Positions 11,038 through 21,699 of a stretch of DNA of 64,000 nucleotides are shown piece by piece. The DNA is taken from NCBI GenBank assembly GCA_036924285.1, contig JAYKYS010000008.1, forward strand, positions 14,059,001 through 14,123,000, in the 5' to 3' direction. The position numbers were made by a program, and so were the translations under genes. The notes beneath the pieces were generated by a model. It worked only from the letters and a program-made list of their open reading frames with translations, made no database searches and was not told the DNA's origin. The DNA comes from Asterella californica (lineage: Eukaryota; Streptophyta; Marchantiopsida; Marchantiales; Aytoniaceae). The first letter of the stretch is position 1; every line of letters begins with the position of its first letter.

Positions 11038-14000
11038 TTGTGGTGCCCACAAATTACAGGATGCACGAATTTTTGAAATTTTTAAGAATAATAATTTGTT
11101 TGTATAACTGAAGAAGCGTTGTTACTTAAGGTTACGTCTTCCTTAACAGGAAGATGATCTTATGAGTTTTTTAATAAGAAGTTGACTTCTTCGGAAGACG
11201 ACCATCTTCGGAAGAGCGTCTTCTCAGTTGCGTCTTCAGAAGACGGGAAGACGGCGGAAGATGGGAAGACGGCGGAAGATACCTGTCTTCCGGAAGACAG
11301 CGACCGCGAAGACCCAACCACGAGTTTTCGGGTAAGACAGTAGGTGTACCTACTGGGTCGCACCGAATAGGTAGGTAGATCGGTGAAGACACCTAAGGTC
11401 GAAAACCCCTAATCTGCGAGGAAGATGCGTAAGGAAGCACATTAGGCACATTCCAACTTCCCGCAGCACAGTGCGCTTGAGAAGATCGATTGGAGATAGT
11501 GAGCTTCGCAAGTGAGCTTTGAGAGAGAGGAATCGAGTGAGGACATCGAGGTAGGAGAGAACCAGTTGGCAGCTAGGCGAAGGGCGAGATCGAATTGCTG
11601 GGGCACAGAAGGCAAAAGAGCGAAGGCGTTTCTGTGAGCTCCCGAGAAGCTGACATTGGAAAGCAGCGAGTAGAATCGAAGGTGGAATCGAGGCGTGGCC
11701 AAGAGATTGACAGCAGACACAGTTGTGAGGAGTCGCATTGGAGCTAGGACCAGAGCCAAAAAGCGCGCGGAGGTCGAAGGCAACTCGGAGAGCCGAAGAA
11801 GACTGTAGAGGTTCTTCCCCACGTTCTTTCCCCTTCCCACTTCTTCTCGCCTTTGTCTGGTATTCCCCGCGCTTCCTGGGTTGTGCGCAGGCAGCCTGAT
11901 TGATTATCCCCACCCCCCATCGTTCCTATTGAGACATTGGGCGCGGAAGCGCTGCCCAATTTCTGTCAGACATCTCCTTGCTTCTTCCCGAGCTCAATTC
12001 GAGCTTCCCTACTCCTAGCCCTCAAATTGGAGATCCCAGCTATAAATTTCCCTACCCCACTACCTCTCTACCCCCGAAACCTGGAACAGAAGACGATTCG
12101 AAAGATGGGAACATCTTCGGAAGACGCTTCTTAAACTTGACCATCTTCGGAAGACTGTCTTCGGAAGTCGACTGAACACCATTCGTATCAAGAGTGGATT
12201 TGTGTTGCTTTGTGTTAAGAGAGGCTTGGTACGAATCCCGAGTGGTGTGGTGAGTGGTTTTGTTATTTCGAGAAGTTGAAAGTCGGGAACTAGGTCTGTG
12301 CCTCCCGGTCTTCCAAGCTTCTCAACTCCACATCTTCCTAGAGAGACTAGAAGACTGAAAGGCTGGCAAAATGAGCGAGAAGACGTGAGGGTCCATTTTG
12401 GATCTCTTCTGTTCGACCCATAGCAGCCATTCCTTCTTCTTCCCAAACTTAGAAGAGAGTCGTGAGAATACTTGCTGGCAGAATCTGGAGAGAATGATCG
12501 AGGGTCATGTCTTCCCACCGAGCAGCAAGGTTCTTCTGAGTGCGTATGAGAAGTGAGAAGTCAGAAGAACAGAGTGCCTGAGTCTGTTGTGAGGATAGAT
12601 TACGCGTAGGAAGACGAAGACAGGTGAGACCAGTGAAGGGAAGTCTGACTTCGGGAAGTCTTCCGAGAAAGATATTGAATCGGAAGCTGTCCCGAGTGTC
12701 TTCCCAGAGGCCACTGTCACCGCAGGAGCCCGCAACCATCTTCTGAACTTGTCATGCACTTATGTTTCACGAATCTTGTATCTTCTAATAGGAAGTAGGA
12801 TGTAATGCAAGGTGGGTTGTCTTCTTGGTAATCCATGCGAGGCCTTGCTTAGATAGGATTGTTTAGATATAGCTCGGAAGACGAGAGCTATCTAGGAAGT
12901 ACTGTTAGAATCCCGGAAGACGGAGTAGCTGTCTTCTGGAAGACTAGTTTCGTCTTCTGAGAAGTAGAAGCTAGACTGTGGGCACTTGGGAAGGACTGAG
13001 CCTTCAGCTCATAGTAGGTGCTTGTGGCTTAGTGCAACAGATCTTCCAGCATGACGATGCATCTGCGAGGCTTGGTGTTACCAGCGACAGAATTGGCCGA
13101 GGCCACTCCTTTCCTCGAGGAGTTGGGTCTCGACTTCTTCCTGTGGGATTGGAACCTCGCAGATCAAGGGCTTCTGGAGGAGGTGTGGGCAGCGTTGCCA
13201 CCTCGTAATCGTGTACCTGCGAAAGCAGGAGTAGCTGGAGGAAGACCGTCTTCCTGGACTGAAGACTGGTGGCGTAAGGCGTTTCACAGGCCTGAGTCCG
13301 AGAACCGAAGATATTGGTACGAGAAGAAGATCCTACCTAGGATCGTGAGTTCGTGGCATGTGCCTGGGAGCACCACCAGTCTTTTCGTAGAAGACAGGCA
13401 TGGGAGGAACGGTTGGAAGATAGAATCTTACCGAGAGCCGAAGAAGCGCCTCCTGGCGAAGTTGTTTCTGCATCTCTTTCCCAAGGAGAAAGCGCAGAAG
13501 ACAAGGTACTTAGGAGATCAGGACGTGGAGTTCCTGGAATCAGTGTGGGATGACAAAACGCCCATCTACTGGGACGCGTACATCCACAACTATGTACAGA
13601 CGGAGCTAGCATACTTGGGTACCCCGGCGGGAGGACACCTAACGCCCTTCCTCTGCTACTTGTATGTAGCCATGGGGGATCTTAGGGAAGATCAGCTGGC
13701 AGGGTATGGGCCAACGGAGCGACAGGAGGTGAAGGAGGAGACCTCGGAAGACGATGATCGAGAGACAGCAGCAATGCCCCCTCCCACTCTGATGCCACAG
13801 CTGAGGCTCGGCTCTCACCAAAAGACGCTGCTGGTGAGGGAAGACGAGTCTAGTGGGTAGGAAGACGCCACGTCACTAAGGAAGATGGGTCTCAGAAGTG
13901 TACCGAAGACACCCATCTCTCTCATTCATTCAGGATCGGAGTCCGACTCGGAAGAAGACCTGCTGAGTACCCGATCAGAGCAGAAGATTGCTTCTGCAAC

Positions 14001-16866
14001 GCCTAGGAGTCTTCCGAAGACTCCAGAAGATGAAGGATGGATGGGCGCTCCTGCTGCGAAGCGAGGAAGCGCAAAGAAGAGAGCCGCTCCTGCCATGAGG
14101 AGTCTTCCACCCCGAAAGATGAGAAGAGTAGCTTCTTCTCGTGCGCAAAAGATGAAGGCCGTAGTGGTGGAAGAGGCTCCCTTGCCTCTGGAAGACGAAG
14201 TCGACACCGCGGAGCGAGTGGTGGAGATGAACTTGTCTTCCGCAGGAAGACGACTGGAGGAGTTCAGTGCCTACTTCCAGAAGGAGATCCAGCCAGCTAT
14301 GGAGTTGCTGGAGAAGAGGGCGAAGGCACAGAAGAAGCCCTTACAACCCGGATTCGGCCTGCGCACCTTGCTGCGACAGGGAGAAGATCAGAAGAAGACG
14401 GAGTCGCTGGAAGCTAGTCTCCGCACCACAGAGAAGCTTGCAGCCAGGCACAAGACGGAAGCAGCCGCTTCTGCCAAGGAGCTGGTGTAGCTTCGGAAGA
14501 GCAACCAGGAGTTGCAGGCGCGAGTACAACAGCGTGATCAGGAAGTCACCCGAGTGCGGGAGAAGATCACCGCCCTCGCAGAAGAGCAGACCATATGGAG
14601 GACGCAGCGAGAAGCCGCGAAAGCGCGAGCTGCAGCTGAGAAGACGCAGAGGGAAGCAGCAGAGGCCCGTGCACAAAAGATGTTGGCACAGTCGGTGGAA
14701 GCGCTTCGGAAGAAGTTCAACTACACCACGGGTAGGAAGTTACTTACCTTAGCTAGAGGATGGGACAGCGAGTCCAAAGCGATGTTGGTGGAATGCCGGG
14801 AGAGCATGTTCAGGTACTTGGATCGACAGATAGAAGGAGTGAAGACACTTTATGGTCTTCCCTCGCTTCCGACACCTGCAACCGCATCTTCCCACGCTCC
14901 AGCACCATCGACTGGATCCGGAATGGAGAAGGAGGAGTTCGACCTCGCTGTGCACTTGGTGGTGACAGCGTTGGAAACCGAGAAGACTCCAGAAGACGCC
15001 CCGGAAGACAAGATGTCTTCTGGAAGACAGGAAGACGAGCCGTCTTTCCAGGTATTCCGTGTGGAGGAAGCGACTTTCCCGGATCTCAATGAGGTCCCCA
15101 TGGTCCCTAGTCCCGCACCCGTGCCTCAAAAGACGGAAGAAGCACCGGTCGACTCCGCTTCCCAGAAGACGCTTCTGTCTTCCGAAGCAGAAGCCGAGCC
15201 GAGGAAGACGCAGCAGCAGCGACAGCAGAGCCAGCAAGAGACGATGAGGAGGAAGCCACCTCAGTGACACCCGAGGTAACTGCAGGGCTTTCTAGCTTAT
15301 CAGAAGCCGCGTTAGGAGCTCTGATAGGAGCAGATCAGGTAGAGATTGCCTCCATGCAATCTGAGTAGTTAGTAACTTCATTCATAATTCCAAATATAGT
15401 AGAATCGAACATGCTATCTTAAGGGTGGCAGTTTTTCCATGTAAAATTAGTTAGGACACCATGTGGCAGCATAGGTAGCGTAGGAAAGACAAGGTGGATG
15501 GCCAATTCGGGCAGGGGAACCGCTTGCATGTGAGGTAGGAACCTCCTGTCAGCGCCTCTCTCTCCCTGGTGGTTGTCTCCCTGGTTCTCATGGCAGCGAG
15601 ATAAGTAGGATCACAGAGTAGGAGATAGAGTTCTGCCTGTGCTACCAGTTCTGTAGAATTCTGTAGCGACTGCACACATCGATTCTATGGTGCAGACGGA
15701 CGAGACACATTAGAGCAGAGACACAGGATAGACAGTCTTAGCACACTACACCCGTTGTTGGAAACATACGAATAGCCTTGGAATATACAGGAGGGGTCTG
15801 CATACTCGTACCAGCAGTGGTTCGAAGATGTAGATAGAAGTAGTGGACAGTCTAGGAACAGGGAATGACATCCTCGTGCAGTCCTGTTAGCTAGACTGGT
15901 GTGTCGAGGAGTAGACGCAGAAAGTAGAGGGAGTGAGCTTCCCAATGCCATCGTGACTTCTTCTCGGGAAATAGATTGTGGATTTGAGTGCAGAAGCTTT
16001 GTTCATGTCTTCTGTATGATGGGTTCTTTGAATTCGCTCCCAATTGTGCATGGGAAGTGTTCTTCTTGAGTGGCGGTGACTGTCAGCAGTTGTGGAAGTG
16101 TAGCTTGACTCGTTCAGTAAAGCACTTGGGATCTACGTACGAACGGTCTTATGGGTAAAGGATCCCAGAAGACAGAGTAGTCAGAGCAGCGAAGTGAAGA
16201 AGAAAGAAGCCTTCTTCCCACAGCAGAAGACGACATCCTCGAGTAGAAGACGGTGCAACAGTACTCACGTTTGTTGTCTTCCTCCCCAAACTATTACAAG
16301 CAGGGATGGCTTGTTGGTCAGGATCCGGACTAGAAGCCTGTCGGAATCTTAATTTACTCTTTTCATCTTGTTTTCTCTTGTTTGGATTTTCTTATCTTCC
16401 CTATCTTCTCCCATCTTCCCCATCTTCTTACCTTCTTCTAGTGAGTTTCCGAGATTTCTATTGAGCTTCCGTGAAGGTGAATGTCGTTGTAGTGCTGCAG
16501 GAAGACCATTTCCGTAGACAGAAGCCTGGGAAGGCTACAGGGGGCATACACCCTGTGATTAATCTAACCCGTTGGAATGTGAGTGTGAGAATAAGGTGTA
16601 ACGACCGTTAATAGTCGACTTCTGCGAAGCAGGGCAGCCTTCTGGAGGTGTGAGAAGACGAGCTGAACCTCCAGAAGACAAGAATCGCTTCGGGAAGACG
16701 GTATCGAGAAGACCGGAAGAAGCAACCTGGAAGCAGGAAGATCGTCTTCCCGAGCTTCCCTGTGAATAATCGTGTGATATTTTAGTTGGTAGTTGTTTGT
16801 TTAGTTCCAGAGCACCATGTGGAGTGTCTGGAAGACGTGTGGTTTTGTGTGGTTTTGTGAGAAGAC
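11038..16866 (+). mobile_element. Element B: GAAGAC-rich repeat carrying coding unit B
   Basis: I delimit this element by composition. Between about 11100 and 16866 the hexamer GAAGAC or its complement GTCTTC occurs about 72 times by my reading, where roughly three would be expected by chance. The neighbours contain almost none. The enrichment covers coding unit B and both flanking non-coding arms, so it is a property of the whole unit. I could not identify LTRs or terminal inverted repeats, so the class is open: a non-autonomous LTR element with a gag-like ORF, or an unknown type. The right edge merges into a short repeat (16856-17017) also found at 19270. Confidence 0.5.
13051..15267 (+). 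pseudogene. Coding unit B: homologue of unit A, about 738 codons
   Basis: This is one reading frame from ATG 13051 to the stop at 15265-15267, interrupted only by TAG at 13858-13860 and 14488-14490. The second gives L-V-stop-L-R-K in a coiled coil and is probably a former CAG. Domains in order: an N-terminal LEELGLDFFLWDW motif; W-T-E-x-x-W near residue 70; GRNGWKIESYREPKKR near residue 120; a block with Y-I-H-N-Y-V and FLCYLYVAMG; a charged linker; then a long coiled coil (residues about 400-600, many Q, E, A, R) and a Ser/Pro/Glu-rich tail. The GRNG and PKKR core matches unit A. I do not recognise the family. Gag-like, DNA-binding or structural roles are possible, and conservation of the core in two diverged copies suggests past selection. 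Confidence 0.55.
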
Positions 16867-17017
16867 GGGATTTTTAGGCAAAACCCGTGTGTTTGTGTGT
16901 TTGAACAGATCCTAGAACTTAGAGCAGCGATTACTTACGTAAATCCTCTTTGGGAACGATATCTTGTATACTAAATGGGCAAAAGGAGTAATCCTGCGTC
17001 ACTACAGAGGTGAATAT
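16856..17017 (+). repeat. Short repeat matching both flanks of the young LTR element
   Basis: The sequence through GTGTTTGTGTGTTTGAACAG and AGAGCAGCGA to CTAAATGGGCAAAAGGAG matches 19270-19368 joined directly to 29934-29985. It is therefore a paralogous copy of the pre-insertion site of the LTR retrotransposon at 19369-29933. It contains no gene. Confidence 0.8.
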
Positions 17018-18016
17018 ACAGATTCACATGAGAGAAGCTGATATTTAGTCAAAGTTGAAAGTACTAAAATGATGAACCAAAAGTTAAAATGACCGATTCT
17101 ACTGTCAATAACCCGTCAAGGGTATGATCAAGCAACCAAACGTTAAGAGGGGTATGATCAAGCGCAACAATCGTATTGGGGGTATGTTCAAGCCGATTTT
17201 TGACGCTAATCTGTTCGAAACTTCTGTACACGCTTGTATGGTACATTGTATAGATTATTCTAAGGTAGCTACTAATTCATAAATGATGCGATATACTGAA
17301 TAATGGTGAGTGACGCGCCTGATCATCTGCTCTTGCAATGGAGACCTGGCTTTAATTTACCCGATCCATAAGTAGTAGTGCACTTAAAGCAGAGACATCA
17401 TTCCGATTCTTGTCTGTATACAAGCCAATCAGCGGAGCACTGAACGATGTCCTGTTTCTAGCCATTTATTGCTGAATGATGCAAGCGATTTCAGCAAAAC
17501 TTATGCTTTGGAGACTCAGTATTGCACAGAAGGCTGCGATTTGCGCAAGTGTCACTTGTGTTTGGCATTTTTTTCAAGGTACTATCGTCAGTTCATGATT
17601 CAGGACCATCCTCAGCACTCCTTCAAACTTTCTATGTCATGGTTCCCGAGACCTAACGCGTAACAGACACCTCCCCAGAAATGGGAAGCTCAACTCCATT
17701 GAACGAACTCGAAGAAGTGGCTGTGGAAGGAAATCTGTTTCTGGCCAATTCCGATAAGAAGCAAGATCGGCGTTTGCAGCTGATTCTAAGCCCTATTCTG
17801 TATGGCATACCGGACAGGCACACTGGGTGCGCACAGCCTTACCTCTTTCATATGTTCCAAGCAGGAAAATGTCATCACACGTTGCAATCGTAAGAATTTC
17901 CTTTTGCACCATCTTCTGACTTTCCAGATCAGTAACTTTTCTCTTTGTGTGTACTTACATGCATGGGCACTCTGCAGTGATCGTGGCTTGCTAGAAGTCG
18001 TAAGAGTTCTTCGGGA
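17018..18016 (+). repeat. 1-kb duplicated segment, copy 1
   Basis: Nearly identical to 36624-37634, starting with ATACAGATTCACATGAGAGA and ending at TTCGGGACCTTAA. Two short plus-strand frames are kept in both copies. The first, 17469-17663, is Cys-containing (YCTEGCDLRKCHLC). The second, 17681-17893, starts MGSSTPLNELEE and ends beside a GTAAGA donor-like site. They could be exons of a captured gene, but neither resembles a family I know, and similarity alone is explained by recent duplication. Confidence 0.6.
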
Positions 18017-19272
18017 CCTTAAACCACAAGTGGGGTATATAAACCCCCAACCACCCATGTGGCATTCTCTTGGATCCTTGTATCGAACACCGGCACTTGC
18101 CTGAACCTCTTCCCGATGGCCGAGCATTACTCTAGGGTTTGGCGTTGGGATATTCGGGCCTGCTTGTCCATCGTCTTCGAGCCGCGTTGCGGGCGTTGAG
18201 GTCATCGTGAAAGTGAAGTTTTGGTGCCTGATTATCATCGTGGTGGACGATCACGGTTTGGTTCGATTTCGTGCAGCATTTCAAGCATCTGTCGCTTTTT
18301 GACAAGGGTCGCCTGCATGGAGTATTTTGTGATTATTTTCTGTGCTGCATCGACTTCGTTTCTTGGTGGGGCCAAGATTGATCGCTTCTTGACGGTGGGG
18401 TATACAGTGGAGTTTTTTTTCTTGAGTATACTGCACCAATTTTCTTCTTTGGTGGGTCAGGATTGATCGTTTCTTGTCTTGGTGCAGTCTTCGTGCATGT
18501 TTAGTTGAGTTTCGCTGCTGTTTCTGTGAGGTTCGCTGCTTCTGTGAGTCTCGTGTCTTTTTGTTCTGTTCGCTGCTTCTGTGAGTATCGCTGCTTCTGT
18601 TCTGTTCATCTGCCTCGTGTCCCAGAACAAGCTATGCCGGATAAAGTAAAGAGTCGATGAGTTCGTCCAGATGACGAGCTGCATAAACAATGGTCTGTAA
18701 CGAGGGGTTGTCTAGGTGACACTCAGTTTACAGTCAGTGCATCTGAGTTACGGGTAGCTTTTTCGCACTATGCTGTGGCTGTGGCTCAAACTGTTGTGCT
18801 GGAAGATGCTTTTACACATCAGTCAGACATCGAGGATGAGTTATTGTGTTGTGTATCTGCAGCATACAGCGAGACCGTTCCGAAAATGTAACGTTTTGTC
18901 ATTTATCGAGAACTTGCATTCTTTTTGGGATATGCGGACCGAACAGAACTTCCTCCTTTGCTAGAAGAGGCAGTAAAACGAGAGTTCCACGATGTAGGCG
19001 AAGTTTTTTTTGGCTTCCAAGCATAGTCTGAGCGGCAGTGTTTGAGTTTTTTTTCTTTTTTTCTGCCTACTTTTCTGTTCTTTTGTAGTTGCACGCATGA
19101 TGCATCTCGATTAGTGAGTCTAGGAGTTGTTGTAACAGCTCCTATGAAATGCCACGCCCAGTTGGGAGCTTCAAGGCTTCAACCCCTGTAGCACTTTTTA
19201 ATATCTGTTTTGTGGATTTCTGTTTTGTTTTGTATTTCTGTTATGTTTTTGAACCCTGTATCAAAAGGTTAG
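18017..19272 (+). repeat. Repeat C, plus copy (decayed)
   Basis: An inverted copy of 47055-48337. It starts with TTAAACCACAAG and a TATATAAA box (18037-18044) and ends near the words CTGTATCAAAAGGTTAG. The 111-aa frame that is open in the other copy is broken here by a one-base insertion near 18700 and a CAA-to-TAA stop near 18890. The adjacent duplicate at 37634 lacks repeat C, so this segment was added next to the duplicated block. Confidence 0.7.
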
Positions 19273-19368
19273 AGACGAGATTTCTAGGTAAAATCCGTGT
19301 GTTTGTGTGTTTGAACAGATCTTAGAACTTAGAGCAGCGATACTTTTGCAAATCCTCTGTGAGAACGG

Positions 19369-21646
19369 TGTCGTGTTGTGAGACGTCTCACATGTGAATC
19401 CAGTGAAGAACGGGTGTTGTGTTTTCTTTGTGTTCGGTGAACCTTTTGTGTAGTTCGCATGAGAGGATATTAGGTGTCACGTTCACAAAGATCTGGATGT
19501 GAGATCGCACGATAACAAGATGTGCCGACTCAATGATCCGTGAATGTTCGCGTGAATGGCTCTTGTTGTCAAACATAGGTATAAGATAGTGGGTTGGGGG
19601 TTTGGGGAGGCATTCTTCTTTGGGGTAGTTTTCATGAGTGTGTCTTACGTGATAAGAAGGAGCGGCAAGTGTTGTATTCATGGATGGAGGACTGAATCGA
19701 GTTCCAAATCTGCCATTTCCGAACCCGTTTCATATCAAGCTTCACTTGACCCACCGCGATCACTTTCGACAGTGGTTCGTCGTCTACTTTGGAGAAGAGT
19801 TCATGGGGAGGATGATGGACTCGCCTACTCCGGTGATCTTACCAATCGTCACGTATGGAGAGGGCTGGGACTTGACAGTGTACATCTTACTTTGACGAGG
19901 ACCAATGGACCTGAATTATCCAGCCAACATCCCTTTCAACGTCTGGGTGGATGTTCGATGTCACTGTCGGCGAAAGATCAATCATCGTGCGTGGATCGCA
20001 AGGAACTTTGGGGAGGAGTACTGTAATCAAGTGATGGCTTCTCCATTTCCTTTTGTAGTACCTTTCATCGTAAATCGGTTCCAGGTTGTCATCTTGACCT
20101 TGTACTGAATCTTAAGTATTGAGTACGATCTCTATAGTTCGACGAATGTAATTAACCTAAGGTTGGGGCCGATGCCTTGAAGGCATGAGAGGATAGTAAG
20201 GTTATAGTTGTTCTAGGGTACCAAGTAGAGGACAAAAGAGGTTTTCAGATCTGTTTTCTTATTGGTCCATTTTCGACCAATCAACGCCATTCCAGATCTG
20301 CAGACGGCTTTAGGGTTTTGGAGGTCTTCCCGAGGGTCATTTGAGGAGTGAGTGGTCTTGTTGGAAAGCTCTCGAGACGGGCTACACTCTGGAGACAAAG
20401 ATCAGGCGATTTGGAATTCTGAGGAGAGAGTGATGGACGTTGAAAGTCAGGGGGGTCAAATCGGTACTCCGAGCCACGTTTTGGAGTGATCCGGGAGTTT
20501 GAGAGGTGATCTTTAGGAGCTGTCAAGGGAATCGAGTAGTTCACTCCGTGCTGGTTGTATTGATGTAAAACAATCCTACATTTGGGTTGGATTTGCTCCT
20601 GAAATGATCAATTGAAGTTGGCTGTTACAGTTGAGAGGTATGAGAAAGCCCGCTTTCTTTGGATTCAAAGCTTGAGGTGCTCCGTGCACATGGGATTGGA
20701 TCTCTGAGTGAAACTTTCCAGGATGAGAGTGTGCCCTATCAGCTAGTCACATGTGAAATTTCAGTTCAATTGGGTAAGAGAATGTGTGGAGATCTAGGAT
20801 TTTGGCCATCGAGATCTGTAAAGCTCAGAAGTTAGCACAGGCGGGTGGCTTGATTCATCGCGGACAGTTGGGGGTCATATCTGAGACTGAAATTTCATAC
20901 AGTAGTAGAGAAGGGTCAGAGGGGGTGTCCTGTGAGGTTTGAGCCTGATTGGATAATCGAGGTGAAGGCACGAGATTGTCAAAGTTCAGTTTGCAGCGAG
21001 GCGAGAAAGACGTAGAGAGATTTTGCTTAAATCTCTTGGTTGGAGTTGAACAAAAACGACTTGAAGATGGGAGGTGTGCTTCTTGGAGGTGTCGTGTGGA
21101 TGACAAGGAGGCTGTTTTGTGAGATTGGTACGGCGATCACGCTCAGTGGAGGTGCCACGTCTTGCTGAAGCTGAGGTACCGTTATCCTCGGTATCACGCC
21201 CCGAGTTTCTAGCTGTTTTGCTGCCGATATGTCTTGTATCGTTGGGAAGCTTGTGTAGTAGGCGGTCCTTGCTGTGGACATCTTCCTGAGCAAACTCGTA
21301 TCAGCGAACAATAGAAGGTCAGAGTCTACAATTAGGTAGTTTGTCGAGAAGAAGTAGTGAAGCGGATGTGGATGAGAGATTGTATGAAGAGTGCTTGGGA
21401 TCTAAAGCAGACACGTACCGTGTATGAGCCTTGCCTTTATCTAGAGTGGAATCGAGCTCCGAGTCATTTGTGTGATGCACATGTGCTACACTTGGGTCAA
21501 GTTAGCTCGCTAATAACCTACAAAAAAGACTGATAGATTAGATATTGAGAGCATAAGTTTTCATCGGTTAGGTCGTAGATCCAGTTGTATCTCTCTACAG
21601 CCAGATACCCCGTGTATTCCCAGACCATATTTCACGCCCTACGACA
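19369..21646 (+). repeat. 5' LTR of the young element
   Basis: TGTCGT...ACGACA, 2278 bp, unusually long. It contains plus-strand mini-ORFs at 19680-20108. The distal 1.5 kb has no supported gene; its longer frames are antisense and have no family resemblance. Gag begins only 53 bases after its end. Confidence 0.93.
19680..20108 (+). CDS. LTR-encoded tandem mini-proteins (71 and 67 aa)
   Basis: Two short ORFs (19680-19895 and 19905-20108) lie in the same frame, separated by one TGA and nine bases. They are homologous to each other: both start Met-Asp and share R-x-W-x4-FGEE-x5-M-x-SP-x-P-x3-P and a hydrophobic C-terminus. The pair therefore looks like an internal duplication of a single approximately 65-aa domain. 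The same pair is present in the 3' LTR at 27967-28395. I know of no family with this motif. Presence in both LTRs is a consequence of replication and is not independent evidence of function. The two diverged units keeping the same core is better evidence. Confidence 0.5.
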
Positions 21647-21648
21647 GT

Positions 21649-21666
21649 TGGTGAACTCGACGTGAA
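21649..21666 (+). promoter_or_regulatory. Primer binding site candidate
   Basis: TGGTGAACTCGACGTGAA begins two bases after the LTR. TGG pairs with the CCA end of a tRNA, as required for priming minus-strand synthesis. I could not assign the tRNA. Confidence 0.5.
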
Positions 21667-21699
21667 ACGTCTAGGGTTGAGAGATATGTTTTTCCAACC

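Noticed and set aside
18017..18022. piggyBac-type TTAA insertion of repeat C
   Set aside because: The duplicate block also has TTAA at the breakpoint, but the far side of repeat C does not return to the same sequence, so a clean TTAA insertion is not shown.
20281..21311. Minus-strand ORFs of 83-94 aa within the LTRs
   Set aside because: They are present in both LTRs only because the LTRs are copies, with no motifs or duplication evidence as in the plus-strand pair.
21649..21666. Assigning the primer tRNA
   Set aside because: The complement does not match a tRNA 3' end I can name with certainty.
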